From Arthrobacter sp. Leaf337 (GTDB lineage: Bacteria > Actinomycetota > Actinomycetes > Actinomycetales > Micrococcaceae): a DNA stretch of 64,000 nt. The translations under genes and the position numbers were made by a program. The stretch covers positions 1 through 64,000 of the forward strand of contig NZ_LMPC01000028.1 in the NCBI RefSeq assembly GCF_001423745.1, written 5' to 3'. The notes under the pieces were generated by a model that searched no databases, was not told the DNA's origin, and saw only the letters and a list, made by a program, of their open reading frames with translations. Positions within the stretch are counted from its first letter, which is position 1; the number at the start of each line of letters is the position of its first letter. This document shows positions 27,497-36,400 of the stretch, piece after piece.

Positions 27497-28081
27497 ATGA
27501 CAGAAGAAACCACTTCCGAAGCGATTATCGTCTGCGGAGTACCCGCCAGTGGCAAGACAACATTCGCCCAGGGACTCGCCCGCGAACTCCGCTGGACCTA
27601 CCTCGACCTCGACACCCTGACCAATCCGTTGTTCGAATACATGGGCGGCGAGTTCCTGGTCGACGTACCAACGTCGGAACCCCCCACGCGCGCAAGCGTG
27701 AACGACATCCGCTACACCTGCCTCTTCGACACCACGCGGGAAAATCTCGGTCTGGGCAACAGCGTCGTAGTTGTCGCCCCGTTCACGTCCGAGCGCACCT
27801 TCCCGGCGGCCTGGGCGCGGCTTGTTGAACGCCTGGCAATTCCGGCCTCCCGCGTTCACCTCGCCTGGATGGACACCCCGGCGGACGAAGTTGTGGTCCG
27901 CATGCAGCTCCGCGGTGCCGCACGCGACCTCGAAAAGGTCAAAGAACCGGAACGCTTCCTCTCCCCCGACGTGACACGTCCTCCCGGTGTCCACCACACC
28001 CGAATTGATGGGCTGCTCGCCCCGCACGACCAGATCAACCACTTCCTGCAGGACTTCACCGTTCGCGAAGCCGTGCACTAG
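27497..28081 (+). CDS. P-loop kinase (AAA/gluconokinase-like)
   Basis: 194 residues. Walker A GVPASGKTT is at 14-22, then a lid-like region and the late motif HHTRIDGLLAPHDQI. This resembles small gluconokinase/shikimate kinase-type P-loop enzymes annotated as AAA-family ATPases in sugar operons. Together with the kinase at 21405-22103 it may produce a ketose bisphosphate for the aldolase that follows. The substrate is not known. Confidence 0.6.
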   Translation: MTEETTSEAIIVCGVPASGKTTFAQGLARELRWTYLDLDTLTNPLFEYMGGEFLVDVPTSEPPTRASVNDIRYTCLFDTTRENLGLGNSVVVVAPFTSERTFPAAWARLVERLAIPASRVHLAWMDTPADEVVVRMQLRGAARDLEKVKEPERFLSPDVTRPPGVHHTRIDGLLAPHDQINHFLQDFTVREAVH

Positions 28082-28239
28082 CCGCCCGTCGAAGCCGACC
28101 TACCTCTAACACCAGCAGAGAGTGATGCCTTAGCAAAGGCCACCCTGTCAGCCGGCGTGTCCGAACACCAGCGCTGCGGCCCGTCCTGTCGGGCCAGCCA
28201 GTGACCCACAAGACCATAACCACCAAATAGGAGAACCCA

Positions 28240-29139
28240 GTGAACGAACTTACGACCCTTGAACGCCGCGGTATGGCCGCGATCTCGACGCCGGGCGGAA
28301 AGATGCTCATCGTCGCTGCCGATCAGCGCAATGGCATGAAGGCCGTCATGAACGACGCCCCGGAAGGACCCGGCTCGATCACCGCCCAGCAGCTCTCCGA
28401 CGCGAAGTCAGACCTTGTCCGCTACCTGGGCAACGCTGCCCCGGCAATTCTGCTCGATCCCGAAGTCGCACTCCCCCGCGTAGCAGACGAGGGAATTCTC
28501 TCCCGCGACACCGCGCTCGTCGTCGGCCTCGACGCTTCCGGCTTCGAGACAGTCGAGGGCCTGCGCTACACGAAGTACGTCCCCGGCATGACGCCGCGCA
28601 AAGTGCGCGAACTGGGCGGCGACGTCGCCAAAATGCTCTGGTACATGCGGCCCGACCTCCAGGACGCTACCTCGCGGGTCGCTGACGAGATCCGTGAACT
28701 CGTCACTGAATGCTCCGCCGAAGGCCTCCTTCTCATCGTCGAGGTCCTGGTCTACCGGCTCGATGGCGAAAGCGAGCAGGACTACGCCGCAGCCTTCCCC
28801 CGACTGGTGGCCGACGCGGCAAAACTGTCCGTAGAATGCGGCGCTAAGGTCCTCAAGCTCCAGTACCCGGGATCAGCCGAAGCCAGCGCATCCGTCACCG
28901 AAGCCGCCCAGGGCGTGCCGTGGGCCGTCCTCTCCGCCGGCGTTGACCACGAAACCTTCATCAAGCAGGTCGAGATCGCCGTCGCGAACGGGGCAGGCGG
29001 CGCCATGGCCGGCCGTTCACTGTGGAAGGACAGCCTGGCACTTTCGGCCGAGGTCCGGGAGCAGCTGCTAACCACACGGGCGCTGCCCCGCCTGCACGAA
29101 CTCGAAGCCGTAGTGGACGGCACCCTCGTCAGCTCCTAA
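28240..29139 (+). CDS. LacD/YihT-like class I aldolase
   Basis: 299 residues of the tagatose-1,6-bisphosphate aldolase (LacD) family, also related to sulfofructose-phosphate aldolase YihT. The N-terminal LIVAADQRNGMKA, the probable Schiff-base Lys206 in GAKVLKLQYPG, and the C-terminal VLSAGVDHETF and GAMAGRSLW motifs are present. It cleaves ketose phosphates to two three-carbon units. It ends the operon, after AGGAGAA. The sugar is unresolved: tagatose, fructose and other C3/C4 epimers are possible in this family. Confidence 0.82.
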   Translation: MNELTTLERRGMAAISTPGGKMLIVAADQRNGMKAVMNDAPEGPGSITAQQLSDAKSDLVRYLGNAAPAILLDPEVALPRVADEGILSRDTALVVGLDASGFETVEGLRYTKYVPGMTPRKVRELGGDVAKMLWYMRPDLQDATSRVADEIRELVTECSAEGLLLIVEVLVYRLDGESEQDYAAAFPRLVADAAKLSVECGAKVLKLQYPGSAEASASVTEAAQGVPWAVLSAGVDHETFIKQVEIAVANGAGGAMAGRSLWKDSLALSAEVREQLLTTRALPRLHELEAVVDGTLVSS

Positions 29140-29148
29140 AGACCGATA

Positions 29149-29192
29149 GGTGCCGGCAGCTGCCTAAAAATAGAACAGCAGCTGCCGGCACC
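29149..29192 (+). terminator. Rho-independent-type terminator after the aldolase gene
   Basis: Perfect 15-base arms GGTGCCGGCAGCTGC and GCAGCTGCCGGCACC with a 14-base A-rich loop. It ends the second sugar operon. Confidence 0.85.
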
Positions 29193-29650
29193 GGATTGCT
29201 TCCCAAAAATACGCCGACATGACCGCTATACACCTCAGCGAAGCTGAACTACACCCCAACCTGACGTCAGGTACCCCTGCCGATAATGGTCAGAGTAGGG
29301 TCCGCCTGACGGTTTCCAGACACGTCTCTTGGCAAGTCTTAGGCTTCAGCCTGACAGCTTATAGGCGGGATTGGCTTGGATCGCGTGACCACGCTTTCCC
29401 TTGTCACATAGAAACGAACGTCTGATCCGCGCATCTAAGCTGCCACATCGTCAGGAGCAATAGGGAAGAAACGGGAGTCGCCTACCGGCAGGCATAGCTT
29501 TTACGGAGGCTCACGGGCGGATCAAAAGTAGTTTCAGGCTCCAAACTGTTGCATAGAGGCAGACTTTGGACTCCACCGGGGTAGGAGCGCTGATAGGCGT
29601 GATTACGTCGGCCTACGGCCTAGAAGGGGCTGGGGTTCTCCTCGATTGGC

Positions 29651-29685
29651 GAAGCTCCGGTCAAATAGCGGTTGACCGGAGCTTC
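29651..29685. terminator. Strong hairpin in a gene-free stretch
   Basis: Perfect arms GAAGCTCCGGTCAA and TTGACCGGAGCTTC with a 7-base loop. The surrounding 29193-29928 has no gene I can support; it also contains the 14-bp palindrome ACCTGACGTCAGGT at 29259-29272. The hairpin may end the minus-strand gene at 29929. Confidence 0.6.
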
Positions 29686-29928
29686 GGTTCATTATGCGCA
29701 GCCGAACCTTCGGTTTCGCTGGGAAAGCGGAGTCACTGCGAGGAAGCCCGGGAGGCTTGGGCCCTGCGCCAAACTTCGGCAAAGGCTGTAGCCGGATTTG
29801 GTGAAGCTGACACCCAGAAAGATCGGTTGAGCTCAGATGTTCGCTCGGGGCTATCGCTATTCCCCGCCGATTTCACGCTTGTCGACCTTCTGGAAACACT
29901 GAGAAGTGGTGACGACTGGCGCGGTTGG

Positions 29929-30639
29929 TTAGTGCACGAAGGCAGGAACGAAGGAGTCGCTGAAGGGCTCGAACCAGTCCTTGAGTTCCATGGGGGCGAG
30001 GCCGAGCTGCATGTTCAGTTCGACGTCGCCTTCGAAGCCGTCCATCGCGTTCTGGTAGAGCATTTCACTGTCGGTGTCTTCGAGCATGCGTTCCTCCAGC
30101 CGGCCCCGCCAGCCGTCTGCCAGGTCAAGGCCGTAGAGGTCCTGGATGACTTCCACCTGGTCCAGGAGGCACCGGACCGCCAGTTCCTGGGCCACGCAGG
30201 ACGGATGGGTCCAGCCGCGGATCAGCGCACCGGCCATGTCGGTGGCGATGACCAGGAAGCGTTGGGCAAACCGGATATCGTATTTCTCGGCGTGCCTGGG
30301 TGGCAGCCCGGACAGCACCAAGCTGCCGGCAATGTCCTGCCGGGTGATGTGGACGAGGCTTCGCAGCTCGGCGATGTCCTCGAACAGCTGGTCAATCAGG
30401 ACCGCCGACGCCTCCCAGAGCGCACCGGCAAGAAGCTTTGCCTGGACCAGGCTTTCGTCCCGCTGCTCCGGGGTCACCGACTCCATCCATTCCAGCTCCC
30501 AAGTCTCCAGAACGGCCCTTTCATCGGCGCTGAGATCTTCAGGACGCGGTTCGTACCCCAACTCCTCGCGACTGATACCGGTCAGCTCCTCACCGACGTG
30601 GATCAGGTACTCGACATAGTTCTCGTGCTCCGGACTCAT
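29929..30639 (-). CDS. Conserved-looking hypothetical protein, acidic
   Basis: 236 residues, acidic and mostly helical by composition, without signal peptide or membrane segment. The central region FIXED-free soluble pattern includes QDIAGSLVLSGLPPRHAEKYD and a Trp-rich WTHPSCVAQELAVR stretch. I do not recognise a family. It is isolated, with a 35-bp palindrome 77 bases upstream of its start. The even amino-acid use and lack of rare runs support a real cytoplasmic protein. Confidence 0.75.
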   Translation of the reverse strand: MSPEHENYVEYLIHVGEELTGISREELGYEPRPEDLSADERAVLETWELEWMESVTPEQRDESLVQAKLLAGALWEASAVLIDQLFEDIAELRSLVHITRQDIAGSLVLSGLPPRHAEKYDIRFAQRFLVIATDMAGALIRGWTHPSCVAQELAVRCLLDQVEVIQDLYGLDLADGWRGRLEERMLEDTDSEMLYQNAMDGFEGDVELNMQLGLAPMELKDWFEPFSDSFVPAFVH

Positions 30640-30715
30640 GCGCCCGATGCTACAGGTCCACGCGAACGGCTGCTCCGGAGATTAGAACAGGGGTCGGCCG
30701 GGAAACCGCCGATCC

Positions 30716-30750
30716 GTCCAATTGCGCAGACAATGTCTACACAATTGGAC
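30716..30750. repeat. Palindrome A (35 bp) of the CAATTG family
   Basis: Outer arms GTCCAATTG and CAATTGGAC surround the core AGACAATGTCT, itself a palindrome. It is 77 bases upstream of the minus-strand gene at 30639. It shares its core with palindrome B and its arms with B and C. Confidence 0.85.
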
Positions 30751-30997
30751 GTGCTCATAAGAGGCGGCAGGGTCGACGAAGATGAAAGGTTCAGGGCGAC
30801 ACTCCCGGCTGAGCGGACACGCCGGTACTTTTCCGTGGACAACGGTGCGGGAGTTATTCGCGGGTCCTTAGCCGCGCCCGTCGTTGCCGGTGGACATGCT
30901 GTGCGCTACCGGCGGCAAGGCTCAGTTCGTCTCCCCGGTGTGTCGGCCCCGCACCCTACGATGGATCACCCCGGGGGAAAGGAACAGGTGATCTCAG

Positions 30998-31123
30998 GTG
31001 AACGAACAAGGCAGTGGCAAGACGACTCGGGTCCAAATCGCGGGACTGTGGATCGCGGCCTCCAGCCTGGCCCTGGCGCTACTTCGCACTGTTTTAGACG
31101 TGCTCGAACTGCTCGGACAATGA
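30998..31123 (+). CDS. Possible 41-residue single-span membrane peptide
   Basis: GTG at 30998 with AGGTG upstream; stop TGA at 31121. The peptide starts MNEQGSGKTTRVQ and then has a hydrophobic helix (IAGLWIAASSLALALL). It lies alone between palindromes A and B. No family is recognised and the small size leaves doubt. Confidence 0.35.
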   Translation: MNEQGSGKTTRVQIAGLWIAASSLALALLRTVLDVLELLGQ

Positions 31124-31226
31124 GCAGAGGCGTCGTCCGTGGGGCGGGGGCTGCCGCCGGGGGTTGATCCCGGTTCCCGTTCGTCCAGGTTTCCTGCTAC
31201 TCCTACTCGGAGGCCGCTGTCGTTTG

Positions 31227-31263
31227 CCCGCAATTGTCCAGACAATGTCTGAACAATTGCGGG
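31227..31263. repeat. Palindrome B (37 bp) of the CAATTG family
   Basis: Arms CCCGCAATTGTCC and GAACAATTGCGGG around the core AGACAATGTCT, identical to the core of palindrome A. Only two paired positions and the centre break perfect symmetry. No T-run follows. Confidence 0.85.
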
Positions 31264-31398
31264 AGGTATCCACGGAGCTTCCAATTCCCTACCGCTGGGC
31301 TTCCCGACCCCACCGGTTTCCCGGGCAAAATCCCATCCGCAGCCCCGCAATCTGGCGGAACGAAAATCCGAAAGAGCCCGGGCACTCGGAGGCATCAT

Positions 31399-31432
31399 CG
31401 CCAATTGTCCAAAGTTCTTTGGACAATTGGCG
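31399..31432. repeat. Palindrome C (34 bp) of the CAATTG family
   Basis: Perfect 16-base arms (CGCCAATTGTCCAAAG and its complement) around a central TT. The arms repeat CAATTGTCC of palindrome B; the core differs. It lies 88 bases upstream of the gene at 31520. Confidence 0.85.
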
Positions 31433-31519
31433 GACTCGTGAGGCATCCACCTCTGCGTCGTGCCCGACACGCGCAGCGCGTGCGCACCCGAACCGGACGG
31501 GCAGTGCCACCATCAATAT

Positions 31520-31822
31520 ATGAGCGCTCCCACTGTGGATGCAGCGATCAACGACCTCTTGGACTGGGCATGGCACGCAGTGTACGAACTGCTTGCGGGC
31601 AGGGGCCTGCTCGGCGAAGGCCTGGACGTCGGAGAATACACCGGGATGTCGTCCTGGGTGGAGGGCCCGACCAGGTACACGGTGGTGCACTCCATCGCAG
31701 TCGCCATCCTTTTCATCGACACCGATCCGGTCGACGCCATCACCTTCCACCGGGACCTTCTGGGCTCCGAGGATCCGAAAGCATTCTTCGAGACCGTGAC
31801 GACCGCACGCCAGGGACTTTGA
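31520..31822 (+). CDS. Small hypothetical protein (100 residues)
   Basis: ATG at 31520 after an AT-rich TCAATAT leader. The protein begins MSAPTVDAAINDLLDWAWH and is acidic and helical with a central beta-like YTVVHSIAVAILFIDTDP. No family is recognised. It starts a run of five small plus-strand genes that end at 33290. Confidence 0.55.
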   Translation: MSAPTVDAAINDLLDWAWHAVYELLAGRGLLGEGLDVGEYTGMSSWVEGPTRYTVVHSIAVAILFIDTDPVDAITFHRDLLGSEDPKAFFETVTTARQGL

Positions 31823-31873
31823 TATCCCGCAACCCACGCACGAATCCCGTGCCGGTCAGGAAGAAGAACAGCC

Positions 31874-32047
31874 ATGAACGACCTCTCGACGCTGAGCTTC
31901 TCCCTGACCTATGCGGGCACTCTCGGGGTGGCCCTGCTGATATTCCTCGGACAGGCCGTCGTCTTCGCCACCCTCCTGCTCCTCGCCGGGTCCCTCTGCC
32001 TCCTAGCCTGGACCGGCCGCATCATCACGGGACGACGTCGGACGTAG
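31874..32047 (+). CDS. Small membrane protein (57 residues)
   Basis: ATG at 31874 after AGGAAGAAGAACAGCC, stop TAG at 32045. One long or two short hydrophobic helices span about 12-48 and the C-terminus is basic (GRIITGRRRT). Function is unknown; the good ribosome-binding site supports expression. Confidence 0.5.
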   Translation: MNDLSTLSFSLTYAGTLGVALLIFLGQAVVFATLLLLAGSLCLLAWTGRIITGRRRT

Positions 32048-32150
32048 GAACACTCAACCCGCCGGCCAAACGAAAGTCGTGCCGCTCCTCACCCCCCCGG
32101 TTCAGCGTGTCTGCCCGGCTTTCCGTGGGCAATGTTCGTACTGTCAAGGC

Positions 32151-32324
32151 ATGCCACGGGGACGATCGGGAATTGAGGCGGGAGCCATTCATCCCCTTGC
32201 CGGTCAGCTGTCGATCGACGACGTCCTCAGGGACAGGTACGACCTGACTCCCCAGCTCCCGCTGTATTGGACCCAGTACGAGACCACTCCCCAGGATCCC
32301 CATCCCGACGTGACGGCGAAGTGA
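32151..32324 (+). CDS. Small hypothetical protein (57 residues)
   Basis: ATG at 32151, stop at 32324. The sequence has a basic start (MPRGRSGIEAGA) and an amphipathic middle (LSIDDVLRDRYDL) ending in YWTQYETTPQDPHPD. No family is recognised. The ribosome-binding site is weak. Confidence 0.4.
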   Translation: MPRGRSGIEAGAIHPLAGQLSIDDVLRDRYDLTPQLPLYWTQYETTPQDPHPDVTAK

Positions 32325-32595
32325 TCAGTCGGCCTCAGCTCCTGCGATCCGATAACGCCCGGAGACGGAAGGGTACTCACCTCGCCAAGCTTGGGTGCGA
32401 CCGAGCAATTGTGTACTCGATCGTGACCGGTAATTTGTATACGGCCCCCGCCACCGCGGTGTACCTTCGATGCAGGAAACCTACTTCCCGACCCTAACCG
32501 TATGAATGAACCCCTCCCGGCTTTGTGCGCGGCCGGGCGGTTATGCTGCTGTTGCCTCGCGGCAGCCCTCCATGCACCTGAGGAAAGAGCCTGCC

Positions 32596-32853
32596 ATGGC
32601 CACCTCGCATTTTCAGCAGTTCCTGAACGACGCTACCTCCCCAGCTCCGGACACGGACGTCCCGCTGGGGCCCGACTGCCTCTACGGGCTGTACACGAGC
32701 TGGTGCCTGCTCCACGGTATGGCGCCCAAAACCAGCGCATCCTTCCGGGTCGGCATGCGTCTCTGCCGGATCAATGTCCACCACAGCCGGCTGAGCATGA
32801 AAGGACGGGCAGCCGCGGACTACATCCTCGCCAGCTACCCGTACACAGGCTGA
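32596..32853 (+). CDS. Small hypothetical protein (85 residues)
   Basis: ATG at 32596 with AGGAAAGAG upstream. It has a pattern seen in primase/winged-helix C-terminal pieces of plasmid proteins (LYGLYTSWCLLHGMAPKTS then FRVGMRLCRI), consistent with a small DNA-binding domain, but this is a guess from pattern. It sits 5 bases before the next gene, so the two are likely co-expressed. Confidence 0.55.
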   Translation: MATSHFQQFLNDATSPAPDTDVPLGPDCLYGLYTSWCLLHGMAPKTSASFRVGMRLCRINVHHSRLSMKGRAAADYILASYPYTG

Positions 32854-32858
32854 TCATC

Positions 32859-33290
32859 ATGTCACTGGACCTTTCAGCCTTGCGCCCGGATGGCGGCGAC
32901 CTGCCCCCGCACGTGCTGCCGGTAAGGTGCACCGCCTGCAACACCGACCGCGACCTCACCATTACCGCGGTGACACACCCTCCGGAGCAACCGGCCGACG
33001 TCGTCATGGTGTCCCACACATGCAGCCGGTGCGGGCACTTCAGTGAGCATCCCGCCTGGGTGGCTGAACTGTCCATCGTCCTGGCCCGCCTGGGACAAAC
33101 AGACGACGTGCTCATCCTCAGCGGCCACTACATGCACTGCGGGCAACCGATGGAACGGACGCACACGGAACTCCACCGGCTGGCTGCACCCATGTCCACC
33201 GAAGACACAGCCGAAGACGATCTGGAGATCTATCTCCCCACCCGGGTCCTCAGATGTGCCTGCGGATTCCAAATGGAACTGCCCGAATGA
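32859..33290 (+). CDS. Cysteine-rich hypothetical protein (zinc-ribbon-like)
   Basis: 143 residues. Paired cysteines CTAC, CSRC and later HYMHC and CAC suggest one or two zinc ribbons. The middle is acidic (STEDTAEDDLEIYLP). It has no signal peptide. It follows the 85-residue protein closely and ends the small-gene run before the relaxase terminator. The function is unknown. Confidence 0.6.
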   Translation: MSLDLSALRPDGGDLPPHVLPVRCTACNTDRDLTITAVTHPPEQPADVVMVSHTCSRCGHFSEHPAWVAELSIVLARLGQTDDVLILSGHYMHCGQPMERTHTELHRLAAPMSTEDTAEDDLEIYLPTRVLRCACGFQMELPE

Positions 33291-33428
33291 CGGTCCTCGA
33301 CCGGGCGGACGAATCGGATCACTATGAGGCGGGGTTCCGGCTCGCCTGCGGCCCCCTGGAACCTGTTCGGTGAAGCGCGGGTCTCGCTTTGGCGCACTCT
33401 GATCCCGGAATGTGCGTGGGCAACCCGA

Positions 33429-33454
33429 GGGCACGGAACGTATGTTCCGTGCCC
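33429..33454. terminator. Bidirectional hairpin between convergent genes
   Basis: Arms GGGCACGGAAC and GTTCCGTGCCC with loop GTAT, followed on the plus strand by TTCTTC. It separates the plus-strand small-gene run from the minus-strand relaxase gene. Confidence 0.8.
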
Positions 33455-33474
33455 TTCTTCGGCCCACCGCCCGG

Positions 33475-36400
33475 TCAGAGACTCGGGCCCCGGCGGCCTT
33501 GGTCGGGTGTGGCGCTGGGGCTACGGCGTTCTGCCCGTCGCTTTGCTTCCTGCGCGGCCTTTTCTTCCTGTGCCGCCCGGATCTCATCGCCGGCGTTTGG
33601 TGCAGCGGTGCGGGCTGCTTCGCGTTCCTGCCGCGCCTTTGCCAGACGTTCCTTCGGCGACTCCTGGGCTTGCCCGGCCGTGGTTTCCTCGGCCTGCCTG
33701 CGGGCGGCTATATCGTTCAGTGCCTCGCTGACAGCGTGCGGAGCCTGCTCAGGGGCTGGCGCACCCTGACGGGCTTCGCGGTTTTCACGGACCCGCCGGA
33801 CCATGGCAGCGACACGTTCGGCCCGTTCCTGCTCCGGGGTCAGGGGCACGTCCTGGGAGCGTTCCTCCCGCAGCCGGTCCACGACATGTTCTGCCGGGGT
33901 AGGTTCGGTGGCCACCGTTGCTCCGACGTCGGCGGCGTCTGCCATGAGTGCCGCGTCGTCGGCGGATAGGGGTTCCTTCGCGGTTTGTGCGGAGTATTTG
34001 TGCATGGCGGTGACACGGGCGGCCAGCGCGGCACCGGTTCCCTTTTCGGTGTACTCGGCGGGCAGGACCGTCGCCTCGGTCTCCGGGATCCGGTAGGTGT
34101 CGCGGAAGGTTTTGACCTCCACGGCAAGGTCCCGCCATTGCTGCTGTTTGACGGTGTCGGAGGGCACGGGTCCGAGGGCTGCGGCCCAGGTCGGCGGGGC
34201 GGCGGCCAGTTGGGAGCCGAGTCGGTTGACTTCCTGGGCCATGACCTCGCGGCGTCCTTCGAGTTCCTTGCGCCACAGGGCCGGTGTGTCCCGGTGGGTG
34301 ATGACATCAGCCGGTGCCATCCATGCCGCCAGACCATCCGGGGCCGGGGCCGTGGCCACGGGTTCGGGCAGGCGCCGACGGAGGATCTGTTCTGCTTCGA
34401 TCCGGCGGAGGATCTGATCAGCTGCACGTACCCGGGGTGCGTTCTCGTCGCGGCGGTAGTTGGTGACGGCTCCGCGTTCGTAGGCTTCATCAGCAGGGAC
34501 CGGTTCAGGCATCAGTTCACGCAACGCTTTCTCCTTCTCCAGGGCCCCGGCGAGCCAGCGGGCCTTGGCGGTCGCCGGGGCATCGTTGATTGTGGCATCG
34601 GTGCGCAGCTGTTCCTTGGCGCGGGCAATCCGTATGTCCAGGTCATCGTCCGTGAGGTGGCCGTGGAGCCGGGACTGCCAGGGGGTTTCCTTGGTTTCCT
34701 TCCGCCACTGTCGGGCGAGGTCCTTCGCACTGGGCGCGGCGGTGGCGGGGTTCTGTCCGGCGTTGGCCTGGGCGCGCATCAGTTCACTGACGGCCCGGCG
34801 CTGGAGGCGTCTCAGCGCTTCGTCGCTGACCGCTTCCAGTGGCCGGCGCACGGGTGCTTGGGCTCGGGTGCGCCAGTAGTCCAGCTTGTCTTCTACCCGC
34901 CAGGCCAGCACCGCTCCGATGTCCTGGGATTCCTCGAACGGGTCCTTTGCGGCGTCGGTCAGGAGGTTGGCGATGTTGAAGCCTTCGTTCTCGGCCTTGC
35001 GGAGGTGTGTGGCGATGGCACCCCAGGCGTCGGAGGCGATGAACGGCTGCGCTTGACCTTCGCCCAGGATGTTGCGGGCGGTGTTGGCCATGCGAAGTTC
35101 GTTGGCCTGGTCATCGATGTCTTTGTAGACGGTGACCATGTCCGGGAGCGCACGGGCTGCTGCCCGGGCGGCGTCGATCTGTTCGTGCGCGGTGAGGTTC
35201 CCGTCGTGGTTCCCTGCGACGGTGCGCAGCACGTCGGCAAGGGTTTCGCCTTCCTGGACTACCCCGTAGAGGTTGTTGGATTCCCGCCCGCGGGACGCGG
35301 CGACGTAGGCCAGGGAGCGGGAGAGACCCGAGCCGATCAGGGCGTGTGTGGTGTCGCAGGTCAGGCCCTGGGTGCGGTGGATGGTGGCGGCATAGCCGAG
35401 CATCGTGTTCTCCCGCACGTACTGCGCGGGCAGGGTGATCGTTCCGGCGTGACCGTCATGTTTGGCGGTCAGGGACCCGTCTGCGTGGACCTCGACGACG
35501 GTCCAGACGTCGTTGTTTTTCACGAAGTCTTTGCCGCGGTTCACGCTCAGGCGGCGGTTGTTCTGCCGGGTGACAATGACGTCCCCGGCCCGTGCGGCGA
35601 GTCCGTCACGCAACGCCGCGGCCGGGCCGTCGGCCAGGGCGCCGGTGCCGAGCCGATAGGCCTGGGCGCGGGCGTTGAGTTCGGTGACGGTCGCGTTATC
35701 GAACGCCATCATCACCGAGTGCTTACCGGCCGCGGTGTCTTTCTCCCATGCGGTGTAGACGTGGGATGTCATTGTTTCGGCGTCCCCGCCGACCACGCGG
35801 CGGTTGGCCCGGTAGAACTCCCACGGGTCATCTTCGCCAACGGCCGGGGGTTCGCGCAGCGCCAGCGTCGCGGCGGCTTCGGCGTCGTTGGGGGTCCCGT
35901 CCTCGTTCCGGAAACGGTGCAGGTCCTCCAGGTGCACAGCGCCGACGGTGTTCTTCAGATACCTCAGTGCGCCACCGGAACCGACAGCGGAAAGCTGGTT
36001 ATCATCGCCCAGCGCGCGGACGACAGCGCCGTGCTGTTCAGCGATCGTGACGGCTGCCGCGAACAGCTGTGTGCCAACCATGCCGGCCTCATCAAGGAAG
36101 ATCACGTCCCCCGGCAGGGGGATGACACGGTTCGGATTTTGCGTCTGGTGGCCGAGCACAAAGGAGTCAATGGTGGTGGCGTTGGCCCCGAGTTCCTTGC
36201 CCATGACTGCCGCTGCGGCGGCGGTGGGGGCAAGGCCTATGACGTTCCCGCTGGCGTGCCGGACCGTGTCAGCGGCAAGCTTCAACGCGGTGGTCTTACC
36301 GGCACCGGCGGGTCCGACACCGACCACCAGGAGCTTGTCGCTGCACGCGAACTCCCGGGCCATGCTCAGTTGGCCGGCATCGAAAGTCTTCTCCTGCGCC

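Noticed and set aside
18640..29139. Sulfoquinovose degradation (YihS plus YihT-like genes)
   Set aside because: The Gln that helps bind sulfonate in YihS is Pro here, there is no PfkB-type sulfofructose kinase, no sulfoquinovosidase and no sulfonate exporter. Kept only as a remote option.
18417..29265. 15-bp direct repeat ACACCCCAACCTGAC at 18417 and 29251 flanking the second sugar cluster as att sites
   Set aside because: A 15-base match is expected by chance about once or more in 64 kb, and no integrase or further matching sequence supports it.
29566..31167. Plus-strand open frame of 533 codons
   Set aside because: It runs across the opposite-strand hypothetical gene, a hairpin and palindrome A. 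No sensible domain or ribosome-binding site.
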